This document shows positions 9,148 through 18,244 of a stretch of DNA of 64,000 nt, piece after piece; position 1 is the stretch's first letter; each line of letters opens with the position of its first letter. This DNA is from DASQBT01 sp963782495 (lineage in GTDB: Bacteria; Pseudomonadota; Gammaproteobacteria; Burkholderiales; Thiobacillaceae), in contig CAWAJU010000007.1 in assembly GCA_963782495.1 (NCBI GenBank), forward strand, positions 62,001 to 126,000, in the 5' to 3' direction. The notes under the pieces are model-generated. The model made no database searches. It was not told the DNA's origin and saw nothing but the letters and a program-made list of their open reading frames with translations. The translations under genes were made by a program, and so were the position numbers.

Positions 9148-11667
9148 TCAGGAATCCAGAAGCGCCAGCCACTTGAGCAAAGTGGCATACAACTCTTCCG
9201 GCATCACCGGCTTGGGTAGAAAGTCGTTCATGCCGGCGTCGAAGCAGCGCTGTCGGTCCTCGCCAAACACATTGGCCGTCATGGCCAGGATGGGCACTCT
9301 CTCACGGCCGGCAATCTTGCGAATTTGTCGCGCTGCTTCGAGACCATCCATCTTCGGCATCTGGATGTCCATCAGGATCAGGTCATACGCCGTACGCTGC
9401 GCCATCTCCAGTGCCTGCTCGCCATTCTCGGCTTCATCGATGACCAAGCCCGTCTGGCTGAGCAGTTCCTTGCCAATCTCCAGGTTCAGCGGCTCGTCAT
9501 CCGCCAGCAACACGCGCCTGCCCCGATGGTCCCGTACCAGTATCGCCTCCGAGCTTTGCCCCTGCGGCGCCCGGTCGGCTCGGAGCGGCACGGCGGAAGA
9601 TTTCCTGAGCCGGGCGGTGAACCAAAACGTGCTGCCCAACTGGGGTACGCTGGTTACGCCCACCTCACCGCCCATGAGGTTTGCCAGACGCTTGGTGATT
9701 GCCAGTCCCAGACCGGAGCCGCCATATTCCCGGGTGGTTGAATTGTCGGCCTGCTCAAAGACCCCGAACAGTCGATCAATCTTCTCTGGAGCGACGCCCA
9801 CCCCGGTGTCCTCGACTTCAAAACGCAGCAGCACGCTGTCGTCATCTTCTTCCGCCACCCGGGTGCGGATCGTGACCGAGCCTTGTTCGGTGAATTTGAT
9901 GGCATTGTTGACATAGTTGAGCAGCGACTGCATGAGCCGGGTTGGATCGCCGCGCAGGTGGCGGGGCAATTGCTCGCTGTCCATCACCAGGCGCAAGCCC
10001 CTTGCCCGCACCCGGGAAGACACGAGGGAAGCGACGTTGTTCAACAGGCTTTCCAGCGCAACATCCGTGTCTTCAAGGGTAAGTTTTCCGGCCTCTATCT
10101 TGGACAGATCAAGAATGTCATTGATCACGTGGAGCAGGTGTTCGCCGGCTGCATTGATCGCACTCAGTTGCCCGGCCTGCTTCAGGGTCACGCCGTCGCG
10201 CCGCATAAGGTGCGCCATCCCGAGTATGGCGTTCATCGGCGTCCGGATCTCATGACTCATGTTGGCGAGGAAGGCGCTCTTGGCGCGCGTGGCAGCTTCC
10301 GCCCGCTCACCCTCGATACGCGCGCGCAGCGTCTGGATTCCAAATGCGAGGTTGCGCGCCAGTTCCTCGAGCAGGGCCACTTCCTCAGGATTGAACGCTT
10401 CCGGGTCGGCTGCATAGAGCGTCAGGGCGCCAAACCGCTGCTCCTGTCTGATCAGCGGGAGCGCGATGCTCGACCGGTAGCCGCACTTCATCGCGGCTTC
10501 GCGCCATGGAGCGATACTCGGGTCGGCCTGCCAGTTCTGGCTCGTTTGGGTGACACTCGTTCTGATTGCCGTACCGGTCGGGCCGCGGCCGATTTCCTGA
10601 GCCTCATCCCAAGAGACATGAATCCTGCCAAGATAATCAGCGTCGTCACCGGCTTGCGCCACGGGTCGCACGGACTTCTCCGCGTCATCTTCCGCCACGC
10701 CGATCCACGCCATCTTGTACCCGCCGGTATCCACGACCAGCCGACAGATATTAGCGAGCAGCGCGCTTTCATCCTCGACGTGAACCAGCGTCATGCTGCA
10801 GTCGCTCAACAGGCGCAGGGCACGATTGAGGCGCTGCTGTTCGTGCTCTGCACGCTTGCGTTCGGTAATGTCCTGCACCGTGCTGCGTAGCTTCAGGATG
10901 TTTCCCCGGTCATCTCGCTCTGCCTCGCCCAATACCACAACCCACCGATGGCCGCCGTCGGGGCGCACCACTTCCGCGTCGCACGCAAAGGAATTTCCGT
11001 CGACCAAACACCTGTCCACAGCGGAGGCCAGCGCCGTCCAGCTTTGTGCAGTGAAATGTCGTCTCACCTCCGGATAGGGCGTAGGGGGCAAGTTCAGATC
11101 ATGGCCATAGATGGCAAAGATTTCCTCCGACCAGGTGTGCACATTGGTGCGAATGTCCCATTCCCAGCTGCCTATGCCGGCCAGGCGTTGTGCATTCCTC
11201 AGTTGGTCCTCGCGTTCGCGCAATGCCGAATCAGCCGACTTGCGCTCGGCTATTTCGCGTTGCAGCGCGTCGTTCATTCGCTTCAGTTGATCGGGACCTT
11301 GCAGCTTCAAGGCGTGCGGAATCAAGGGCCAGAGCATCACTGCGGTCGCCACCGAAATGAGGGCAGTGAGCGCCAGGAGTACGGCATCCAATCCATACAG
11401 CGGCTGCCACAGCACGACTGCCCCCATCAAGTGAGTCGTGCCGCAGGCCAGGATGAACGCGGCGAACATCCACAGCAGCCGACGGTAGGGAAAATCCACG
11501 CGCCGCCGGGCGAAGTACACCAGGGCCAGCGGCATCGAAAAATATGAAAGGAAGATAAGTACATCGCTAGTGACGTAGGTCGACATCAGCAACGGTGACC
11601 AGTTCATGCAATAACCGTGTGGAAGAAAGCCGTTAACGGCCAGAAGCCGGCCAAGATCGTCCATCAT
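9148..11667 (-). CDS. Hybrid histidine kinase with an ethylene-receptor-like membrane sensor
   Basis: Domains over 839 residues: a three-helix membrane sensor (about 25-120), coiled linker, PAS (about 150-270), GAF (about 290-440), HisKA with His472 in SHEIRTPMN, HATPase_c, and a receiver with Asp767. The sensor matches the plant ETR1 ethylene-binding domain with a constant offset of 10: Asp35, Tyr42, Pro46, Ile72, Cys75 and His79 correspond to ETR1 Asp25, Tyr32, Pro36, Ile62, Cys65 and His69. Cys65 and His69 bind the copper that holds ethylene. I chose the ATG at 11667 because GAGGAGGG (11675-11682) sits 7 bases before it; the open frame itself starts at 11796, overlapping the upstream gene. 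It is the last gene of a minus-strand operon. Kinase class is certain; ethylene or copper sensing is inferred from residues. Confidence 0.9.
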   Translation of the reverse strand: MMDDLGRLLAVNGFLPHGYCMNWSPLLMSTYVTSDVLIFLSYFSMPLALVYFARRRVDFPYRRLLWMFAAFILACGTTHLMGAVVLWQPLYGLDAVLLALTALISVATAVMLWPLIPHALKLQGPDQLKRMNDALQREIAERKSADSALREREDQLRNAQRLAGIGSWEWDIRTNVHTWSEEIFAIYGHDLNLPPTPYPEVRRHFTAQSWTALASAVDRCLVDGNSFACDAEVVRPDGGHRWVVVLGEAERDDRGNILKLRSTVQDITERKRAEHEQQRLNRALRLLSDCSMTLVHVEDESALLANICRLVVDTGGYKMAWIGVAEDDAEKSVRPVAQAGDDADYLGRIHVSWDEAQEIGRGPTGTAIRTSVTQTSQNWQADPSIAPWREAAMKCGYRSSIALPLIRQEQRFGALTLYAADPEAFNPEEVALLEELARNLAFGIQTLRARIEGERAEAATRAKSAFLANMSHEIRTPMNAILGMAHLMRRDGVTLKQAGQLSAINAAGEHLLHVINDILDLSKIEAGKLTLEDTDVALESLLNNVASLVSSRVRARGLRLVMDSEQLPRHLRGDPTRLMQSLLNYVNNAIKFTEQGSVTIRTRVAEEDDDSVLLRFEVEDTGVGVAPEKIDRLFGVFEQADNSTTREYGGSGLGLAITKRLANLMGGEVGVTSVPQLGSTFWFTARLRKSSAVPLRADRAPQGQSSEAILVRDHRGRRVLLADDEPLNLEIGKELLSQTGLVIDEAENGEQALEMAQRTAYDLILMDIQMPKMDGLEAARQIRKIAGRERVPILAMTANVFGEDRQRCFDAGMNDFLPKPVMPEELYATLLKWLALLDS

Positions 11668-11716
11668 GATCATACCCTCCTCGAGCATGGCGATCTGATC
11701 TGGCGTGTATCGCTTT

Positions 11717-13690
11717 TCATCGCCCCATCCTCTCAGCCTGTCCCTGTGGGGGGGCCAAGCCATCTTCCTTAGACAGCCACTTGAGCAACGTGGCATAGAG
11801 CTCGCCAGGCATGACAGGCTTGGCCAGAAAGTCGTTCATGCCCGCTTCGAAACAGCGCTGGCGATCCTCGGTAAAGGCGTTGGCCGTCATCGCCAGGATC
11901 GGTACAGCTTCCCGACCGGGAATCCTGCGGATTTGTCGTGTTGCCTCCAGTCCGTCCATCTTGCGCATCTGCATGTCCATCAGGATCACGCCGTACGCTT
12001 GGTGTTGGGCCATTTCCACCGCCTGCACGCCGTTGTCCGCCACATCAATGAGCAGACCCGTATCGCGCAGCAGCTCTACGGCAATCTCCTGATTGAGGGG
12101 CTCGTCTTCGGCCAGGAGGATGCGCCGACCATGATAGTCACGAGCCAGTATCGCTTCCGGCATCGGTTCAGCCACTGCCTTGATGGCATCGACGGGCAAG
12201 GCGACAGCCCGCTTGAGCCAGGCGGTGAACCAGAAGGTGCTGCCGCTTCCAGGAACGCTGCTTACCCCGGCATCGCCGCCCATGATCTGGGCCAGGCGCC
12301 TGGTGATCGCCAGTCCCAGTCCAGTGCCGCCATGCTCGCGGGTGGTCGACCCGTCCGCCTGCTCAAAGGCCGAGAACAGGCGATCAAGCTGTTCCGGTGC
12401 GATGCCCACGCCCGTGTCCTCCACCTCAAATCTGAGCAACATGCGGTCGCCCGCTTCCTCCACCAGGCGGGCGCGGATGGTGATGGTTCCTTTGTCGGTA
12501 AACTTGACGGCATTGTTGGCGTAGTTGAGCAGCGCCTGGGTAAGCCGTGTCGGATCGCCACACAGTTGGTGGGGCAGATGCTCGGCGTCCATGACCAGTT
12601 GCAGCCCCTTCGCGCTTGCCCGGTCGGACAGGATGGTAGCAACGTTGCTCAACAGGCTTCCAAGGACGATATCCCGGTCTTCGAGGGTCAGCTTGCCGGC
12701 TTCGATCTTGGACAGATCAAGAATGTCGTTGATTACGTGGAGCAGGTGATCGGCTGCCGCATCCATCTTGTCGAGCTGTTCGGCCTGCTTCGGCGTCACC
12801 CCGTCGCGCCGCATCAGATGCGCCATCCCGAGGATGGCATTCATCGGCGTCCTGATCTCATGGCTCATGTTGGCCACGAAGGTGCTCTTGGCGAGCGTCG
12901 CGCTGTTGGCCTTGTCGCGCGCCTCGGCCAACTGTGACGTGCGCTGCTCCACGAGGTGTTCGAGATGGTGGCGGTGACGATCAACTTCATGAGCCAGCCG
13001 CATCTTTTCGGTGATATCCGTGACGTAGATGCGGATGAGATTGACATTCCGCGCGTACGAAATCTGCAACTCAAAGCTCGCGCCGCCAAGTTCCGCCACA
13101 TGGCTTATCGTCCCCTGCTTCGCGCCTTGCCGTAGTTTTGCCATCGGTTCCCCCAGGCCATTTAGCAGGGGATGCCGCAGTCCCATCGCAGTCAAATCGG
13201 GAAACGCCTTTTCCGCTGCCGGATTGGCATACGTCACTTCCCCGGCCGGGTCGAGTTCGATTACCGGGCTGGGATGCAATTGCGGGAACGATGCCAGTCG
13301 CATGATCTGCTCCTGCGCCTGATAGCGCTCGACACCGTGCCCGATGCTGCGCAGCAGATCTTCCATTTCATAAGGCTTGAGCAGGTAGGAATACGCGCCC
13401 TGCCTGGTGGCTTCAATGGCCGTGTCGGTCGACGCGTGCCCGGTCAAGACGATCACGCCGGTGACCGGAGAGATCTCCCTGATCCGTGCCATCACCTCGA
13501 TGCCGTCCATGTCCGGCAACATCAGGTCGATCAACGCCAGGCTGAGGTCTTCCTGCTCAGCCGCGGCAATCGCCTCGGCCCCGGTGCCGGCAAGCACGGT
13601 CTTGTAACCCTTGATGTCGAGAACTTCCTCAAGCGTGGTCCTATGGTTGGGGTCATCATCCACCACCAGGATTTTGCTGTTCCGCTTCAT
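11717..13690 (-). CDS. Hybrid histidine kinase, REC-PAS-HisKA-HATPase-REC
   Basis: The 657-residue soluble protein begins with a receiver (Asp55 in IDLMLPDMDG), then a PAS domain (about 145-235), a coiled coil, HisKA with His277 in MSHEIRTPMN, HATPase_c with GGTGLGLAI, and a C-terminal receiver (Asp572). With no membrane segment it should act as a phosphorelay hub taking signal from another kinase via its first receiver. Its start codon overlaps the stop of the tandem receiver gene (ATGA, 13687-13690), so the two are translationally coupled. The second half is a close relative of the matching modules in the genes at 9148 and 18245, and its front half is a close relative of the gene at 28738. 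The C-terminal receiver reads QMRKMDG where its relatives read QMPKMDG. Confidence 0.9.
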   Translation of the reverse strand: MKRNSKILVVDDDPNHRTTLEEVLDIKGYKTVLAGTGAEAIAAAEQEDLSLALIDLMLPDMDGIEVMARIREISPVTGVIVLTGHASTDTAIEATRQGAYSYLLKPYEMEDLLRSIGHGVERYQAQEQIMRLASFPQLHPSPVIELDPAGEVTYANPAAEKAFPDLTAMGLRHPLLNGLGEPMAKLRQGAKQGTISHVAELGGASFELQISYARNVNLIRIYVTDITEKMRLAHEVDRHRHHLEHLVEQRTSQLAEARDKANSATLAKSTFVANMSHEIRTPMNAILGMAHLMRRDGVTPKQAEQLDKMDAAADHLLHVINDILDLSKIEAGKLTLEDRDIVLGSLLSNVATILSDRASAKGLQLVMDAEHLPHQLCGDPTRLTQALLNYANNAVKFTDKGTITIRARLVEEAGDRMLLRFEVEDTGVGIAPEQLDRLFSAFEQADGSTTREHGGTGLGLAITRRLAQIMGGDAGVSSVPGSGSTFWFTAWLKRAVALPVDAIKAVAEPMPEAILARDYHGRRILLAEDEPLNQEIAVELLRDTGLLIDVADNGVQAVEMAQHQAYGVILMDMQMRKMDGLEATRQIRRIPGREAVPILAMTANAFTEDRQRCFEAGMNDFLAKPVMPGELYATLLKWLSKEDGLAPPQGQAERMGR

Positions 13691-14436
13691 GACGCACCCA
13701 GCAGATATTTCATCTTCTTGAGCCGTATTTCTTCGACCATCTCAAGCAGCGCGTTCATGTCGAAGGGCTTGTAGAAACAGCCATAGGCACCAAGATCAAA
13801 GCCCTTCTCAATGGAGGTCCGCATTTCCTGCCGGTAGCCCGTCACCATGATGACCGGCTTGCTCGGATAGGTGTCCCTGATCCGGTCGAGTACATCCACG
13901 CCGTTGGCGCTGCCAAGCTTGAGATCGAGCAGAACGACGAGATAGTCCTCAGCCTCCAGATCCACCATGACCTCGCCGGCATCGAGCTCCGTCTTCACCT
14001 TGAAGCCGCGCAAGCTCAGCAAGTCCTTCAAAGTCGTGAGGAAATTGGGATCGTCGTCCACCACCAGAACGGCCCCATCCTTGCCAAGCAGGGAGAGAAA
14101 GGAAAGGATGACCTGGAAGTCGAGCGGCTTGTTCAGCACCGCATTGGCGCCGGTGTATTTTGCCTCCTCGACGAGCGCATCGGTCGCATAGGCGCTGATC
14201 AGCACGACTGGCAACGAAGGTGAGATCTCCTTCATGCGCTTCAGTGCCTCGACACCGCTGATGCCTGGCATCTTGATGTCCATCAGCACACAGTCCGGGG
14301 ATTCGTTCCTGACCTTCTCCACGGCGTCTTCGCCGCTAAAGGCGGCTATCGGCTCGTGTCCCTTGAGCGCCAGGATGTCGGAAGCCGTTTCCACGATTCC
14401 CCTGTCGTCATCCACCACTAGAATCTTCATCTTCAT
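13687..14436 (-). CDS. Tandem receiver protein (REC-REC, no output domain)
   Basis: The 249-residue protein is two response-regulator receivers in a row: receiver 1 with Asp53 (LMDIKMPG) and Lys103, and receiver 2 with VVDDDP near 126-130 and Asp171 (LLDLKLG). No DNA-binding or enzymatic output follows. Such proteins pass phosphoryl groups between kinases. Position supports that: it sits between a membrane kinase (upstream) and a hybrid kinase whose start overlaps its stop by four bases. A 45-base gap separates it from the membrane kinase. Likely an intermediate of the same relay; no experimental family function is implied. Confidence 0.88.
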   Translation of the reverse strand: MKMKILVVDDDRGIVETASDILALKGHEPIAAFSGEDAVEKVRNESPDCVLMDIKMPGISGVEALKRMKEISPSLPVVLISAYATDALVEEAKYTGANAVLNKPLDFQVILSFLSLLGKDGAVLVVDDDPNFLTTLKDLLSLRGFKVKTELDAGEVMVDLEAEDYLVVLLDLKLGSANGVDVLDRIRDTYPSKPVIMVTGYRQEMRTSIEKGFDLGAYGCFYKPFDMNALLEMVEEIRLKKMKYLLGAS

Positions 14437-14481
14437 CCTCCATCCTTTTCGCCAATCCCGAGCCAGAACACAGCCTTGCCA

Positions 14482-16452
14482 TCACGCTCCAGGTGCACTC
14501 AAACTGCCGCTGGGCAAGGTGACGGCAAACACAGTACCCTTGCCCATTTCGCTTTGCACCTCCACCTTGCCGCCATTGGCCTGAGTCAGATTCTTCACTA
14601 CCACCAGCCCCAGCCCGATGCCACGCGCCTTGGTGGTGAACAGCGGCTGAAACAGTTTGCTCATTTGCTCCGGCGATATGCCGATGCCGGTGTCGCGCAC
14701 GCTGATGTTTATGTTCGTCTGCGCTTCGTCTTCCACTGCGCGGATTTCCAGGGCGCCACCTTCTGGCATCGCTTCGACGGCATTGCTGATGAGATTGCGG
14801 AACACCTGTTGAACATGCAAAGGGTCCACATGCAGCGGCTGAAGGTCGTCCGGGATATCGACCCCGACCATGACCGATTGCGGGATCGAACATTTGCTCA
14901 AGGTCTGTTCGATCACCTGCGCGACGCCCACCGCCTTCACACGCGGTGGCGTGGTGCGCACCGAATCCAAAAGGTCCGCCACGATGCGCTCGGACGCCGC
15001 AATTTCGTTCTTGATGATGTTCAGATGTTTCCTGGTCTTCCCATCCGGATCCGACGCCATGGTGTGCTGCAGATAGAAAACAGCGTTGTTCATCACCCCG
15101 AGCGGGTTGCGCAACTCGTGACCGACGCTGCCCGCCACCTGGCCCAACACCGCGAGTTTTTCCTTGAGCACCAATTCCTGTTGTGCCGCCAACAGTTGCC
15201 GGGCGCCTCTTCTCAAATCTTCATTCAGGTGCATAAGCTGCTCGTTCGCCTCACGCAAATCGGTCGTCCGCTTGGCGACCTCGGCCTGCAGGCTTTCGAG
15301 TTGTCGCGACACGCTGACCAACGTGTCGTCGAGCATGTCGAACTCGTCCTTGACCCAGGTATTGCGGTCCTGCTTGCCCACTGACTGACGGATTTGCTCG
15401 AAAGCATTTCGGGCAAGCATGGGCAGTACATCGGCGGTACGTCTCAGGCGCGAAAGAGGGCGCCAAAGAATCAGCAGAAGGAGTGACTCGGACAGAATCA
15501 AGCCAACGATGCCAAAGATGAGATTTCTTCGATTAACTTCGCGGATCTGCGCGGCCCTCCGCGTAATGTCGTCAATGGCGACAAAATAAGCGTCGCCATT
15601 GCCGGAAAATTGTTTGACCGGAAACAGGTCCAATTCAAATTCGCGGCCATTGAAGGTCTTTCTCATGGTCACGGGGACATGACCCAGGGCGACGTTTCCG
15701 GATGCTGCAAACTTGAGCAAGGGGAGATTCCGTTCAAGACCGGTTAGCGCCGAGACGATTGCATGCCAAGGGCCAATGTACTTGGCCTCCTGCCCGGCGG
15801 CCATTTGCTCACGGATGGCAACATTGAGGATGCCGATGTCCACCCCGGAGGATTCCTGGAAACTCACGACCCCCGGCGCCAGCGATGTTCCCAACACGAT
15901 CACCCCGAAATTCCTGTCTTTCGCAAGCATGGGGGAGGCAGCGAACTGTGTGCATTTGTTGGTGCAGTCCAGAAACGTCATCGGGTGCTCTGTCTTGTTG
16001 ACTTGCTGCACGTACCTGTGGATCAGGTCCGGATTTGGCAGCTCGACTTTTTCTGCTTTCCAGCTCTGAATCAGGTCATCGCGGGACGAATATATCTGGG
16101 CCATATCGACAGACGACCCCAATTGCAGCGAAAGCCAGTGTGCGCTAAAGGCTTGAGCGACATTGCCGGCATCCTCCGCCAACATGGCCGTTTCCATCCC
16201 ACTCAAGGACGGCACGATATCAGCCAGAGTCAGGAGTTTGTCTGCGGCCTGGCGAACCATGGCATTGAGCTCCTTGATCCGCCTTTCATGGCTGGACTTC
16301 CGCTCCAGTTCAAACTGATCGGAAAGGCTGTTCGAGAAGTAGAACATGAAAAACGAATTGATCGCCAGCAACAGCAGGCTGAACAAGACCACCGCCCGCC
16401 ACTTCAGGCTGAAGAAATACGGTGCAGGCCTTGTCGTTGTCATTATGTACAA
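14482..16452 (-). CDS. Membrane-bound sensor histidine kinase with periplasmic sensor
   Basis: The 656-residue protein has a first membrane helix at about 20-42, a large periplasmic domain (about 45-300) that could be a Cache-like ligand-binding fold, a second helix at about 305-325, a long coiled coil, and a kinase core with His445 in GHELRNP, the N box NLISNAVEAMPEGG and a C-terminal GIGLGL. The GHELRNP box is of the NtrB/ZraS type rather than the SHEIRTP type of its neighbours. It lies 20 bases downstream of the outer-membrane protein gene. The periplasmic small PstS-like protein two genes upstream may present its ligand, which is an inference from gene order. An alternative start is the ATG three codons in. 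Confidence 0.88.
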   Translation of the reverse strand: MYIMTTTRPAPYFFSLKWRAVVLFSLLLLAINSFFMFYFSNSLSDQFELERKSSHERRIKELNAMVRQAADKLLTLADIVPSLSGMETAMLAEDAGNVAQAFSAHWLSLQLGSSVDMAQIYSSRDDLIQSWKAEKVELPNPDLIHRYVQQVNKTEHPMTFLDCTNKCTQFAASPMLAKDRNFGVIVLGTSLAPGVVSFQESSGVDIGILNVAIREQMAAGQEAKYIGPWHAIVSALTGLERNLPLLKFAASGNVALGHVPVTMRKTFNGREFELDLFPVKQFSGNGDAYFVAIDDITRRAAQIREVNRRNLIFGIVGLILSESLLLLILWRPLSRLRRTADVLPMLARNAFEQIRQSVGKQDRNTWVKDEFDMLDDTLVSVSRQLESLQAEVAKRTTDLREANEQLMHLNEDLRRGARQLLAAQQELVLKEKLAVLGQVAGSVGHELRNPLGVMNNAVFYLQHTMASDPDGKTRKHLNIIKNEIAASERIVADLLDSVRTTPPRVKAVGVAQVIEQTLSKCSIPQSVMVGVDIPDDLQPLHVDPLHVQQVFRNLISNAVEAMPEGGALEIRAVEDEAQTNINISVRDTGIGISPEQMSKLFQPLFTTKARGIGLGLVVVKNLTQANGGKVEVQSEMGKGTVFAVTLPSGSLSAPGA

Positions 16453-16472
16453 GCTCTGGAATGCGGCCGCCG

Positions 16473-17684
16473 CTAGAAGTTGTACGACGCCTGCAAGGCG
16501 AACAAGTCCCAGTTCTCCTTGGTGCTCAACGGGTTGGGGTTTTCAATCGCGGACAGCCACAGGGTGCCTTGCACATGATGCCATTCAGCCCGAATCTTGG
16601 TGTCGTGCCTCACCTCCCAGCTGACGCCGGCGGTCCAATCCTTGGCAAAGCGGCTGAATGCTGGCTGACCGGAAATCATCGCGAGCGGAGTCTTGGTGAA
16701 ACCTTCGCCCGATTTGTCGCCCTTGTCCGCGTAGGCGACGTCATAACGCAACAGCGCCTCCCAGCGCGGCGCGAAGCGGTAAGTGCCCTGTAAGTAAGAC
16801 TGCATCGGTTTCTGTGAGCCATTCAAAAGAATATCCCAGGGCGGTGGAACGCCCGTAATAGACGTTTTCGCGTCTGGTGCAATTTCTCCGGTGAGGCTCC
16901 AGTTTTCGGCATTGTACTGAGCCGAGACGATGTAGGATTTGGCGCTGGCCTCGGCGTTCCCATACGGGATCAGCTTGACCTTGGCATCTATCCCGGTCAG
17001 CCCCAGCCTGACGCGGCCGCCATCGAGTTCATACAGCAACTGCGTCACATAGCTGGGCTCGTCCTTCAGGACCTGCTGTTGTTCCTTGTCCAAGGGGAAC
17101 TTGCCCTCCCCGACGTTGAAGAAGAAGTCCCCGACCGCCGTTCGGGATTCCCAATAGACTTGCGCCCCATCCAGGGCCAGTAGCAAGCTGCGGGAGGAAT
17201 CGCTGTACACCGCCGGAAGAAATATGCTTGGGCGGGAATTGGCCACGTCACGCGTCAGGTTGTACAGCCCGATAGGCATGCGGTATCGCCCCGCTCGGAT
17301 GCCGACGCGACTATCAGCACCGTTATAGAAGGCGAGGTCGGCCAGACCGTAATCGAGGCGCCCTTCGGCTTGCTCCGTGTCGCCGGCCTTGCGATAACCC
17401 ACCTGGCCGGCGAACTGCAGATTGGATAATGCCTGCCACGACAGATTGGCGCCCAATTCCGTGAATTCAAAACTGCCGCCGTTACTGTCGCTGGGGCCGA
17501 AGTACCGATTGTCGCTGGTCGAAACATAGGCCTGGCTCGCGAAACCGTGAAGATGCACGGTATCGGAGAGATCAATGGCCATTGCCTGCGAGGTGAACAG
17601 CGCGCCTCCAAGAGCAAGCGCCCAGGCGGCCACCATCGGCGGGCACTGGCGCCTAGCGGACTGCCAGCACATGAACGTTCCCAT
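16473..17684 (-). CDS. Outer-membrane beta-barrel protein, porin-like
   Basis: The 403-residue protein starts with a signal peptide cut near AMA-ID (about residues 36-37) and then alternates amphipathic strands rich in aromatic residues and glycine, ending in YNF, the terminal-Phe signature of outer-membrane barrels. Segments such as VHLHGFASQAYV and VGIRAGRYRMPIGLYN resemble OprO/phosphate-selective-porin-like and related proteins. Its start overlaps the end of the small PstS-like gene by 32 bases, and the kinase gene follows after 20 bases, so it belongs to the same transcript. Its cargo is unknown; a role in letting the sensed ligand into the periplasm is inference. Confidence 0.75.
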   Translation of the reverse strand: MGTFMCWQSARRQCPPMVAAWALALGGALFTSQAMAIDLSDTVHLHGFASQAYVSTSDNRYFGPSDSNGGSFEFTELGANLSWQALSNLQFAGQVGYRKAGDTEQAEGRLDYGLADLAFYNGADSRVGIRAGRYRMPIGLYNLTRDVANSRPSIFLPAVYSDSSRSLLLALDGAQVYWESRTAVGDFFFNVGEGKFPLDKEQQQVLKDEPSYVTQLLYELDGGRVRLGLTGIDAKVKLIPYGNAEASAKSYIVSAQYNAENWSLTGEIAPDAKTSITGVPPPWDILLNGSQKPMQSYLQGTYRFAPRWEALLRYDVAYADKGDKSGEGFTKTPLAMISGQPAFSRFAKDWTAGVSWEVRHDTKIRAEWHHVQGTLWLSAIENPNPLSTKENWDLFALQASYNF

Positions 17685-18114
17685 TCTTGCCTCCTGTTGA
17701 CAAATAGTCTTCCGGCATGTAACCGATGGCTCCGGGTGTCGAGGACACCCGTTTGAGCATTTCCTCGGGGGAACTCACCTCGGTCGGAGCCTGGCCGGAA
17801 CCGGAGTAAACTAGGACATCCCACGAACGCTTCAGTTGGTGGGGAAATATGTGCAGCACGCCCTTCGCAAACGCAATGTGCACCGCGTCGTCGCTGGGAA
17901 GAACAAAGACCTTGATGGGCCTGCCATCCGGCCACTGGCTCAAATGCATGCTGAAGATGGCGCGCAGATTGCTTTGTGATACAGATCGTTCCGGGACGTC
18001 GCGATTGACGATTGCATCTTGCCCACTCGCCGGAGCACCCACTGCCAGGCCCAATACCAGGCACAAGAGGGAAAGGATGGCTCGTAGCAAATGTACGATC
18101 TGGCTTTTTGTCAT
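17653..18114 (-). CDS. Small PstS-like periplasmic substrate-binding protein
   Basis: The 153-residue protein has a signal peptide (residues about 1-32, cut after ASG) and a short PBP-like domain. Segments such as SNLRAIFSMHLSQWPDGRPIKVFVLPSDD and the GAIGYMPED end are typical of the short phosphate-ABC-transporter-substrate-binding family. That is about half the size of a classical PstS, and no ABC permease or ATPase is nearby, so it is probably a ligand-presenting protein for signalling or porin gating rather than a transporter part. First gene of the six-gene minus-strand set. 130 bases separate it from the upstream hybrid kinase. Confidence 0.75.
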   Translation of the reverse strand: MTKSQIVHLLRAILSLLCLVLGLAVGAPASGQDAIVNRDVPERSVSQSNLRAIFSMHLSQWPDGRPIKVFVLPSDDAVHIAFAKGVLHIFPHQLKRSWDVLVYSGSGQAPTEVSSPEEMLKRVSSTPGAIGYMPEDYLSTGGKNGNVHVLAVR

Positions 18115-18244
18115 AGAACTCGCCCCCGCACATGACGGTCTTGTGACTCGACCCTCTCTGCATTATTCGAGACGGTTCCTGGCGAGCATATCCGTCTCAG
18201 GCCCCCACAGGGGAACAATGACTTGCACCTCCGTGCATCGCTTT

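Noticed and set aside
11668..11796. Longer start for the ethylene-receptor-like kinase
   Set aside because: It would overlap the upstream kinase gene by 80 bases; GAGGAGGG placed 7 bases before 11667 marks the later start.
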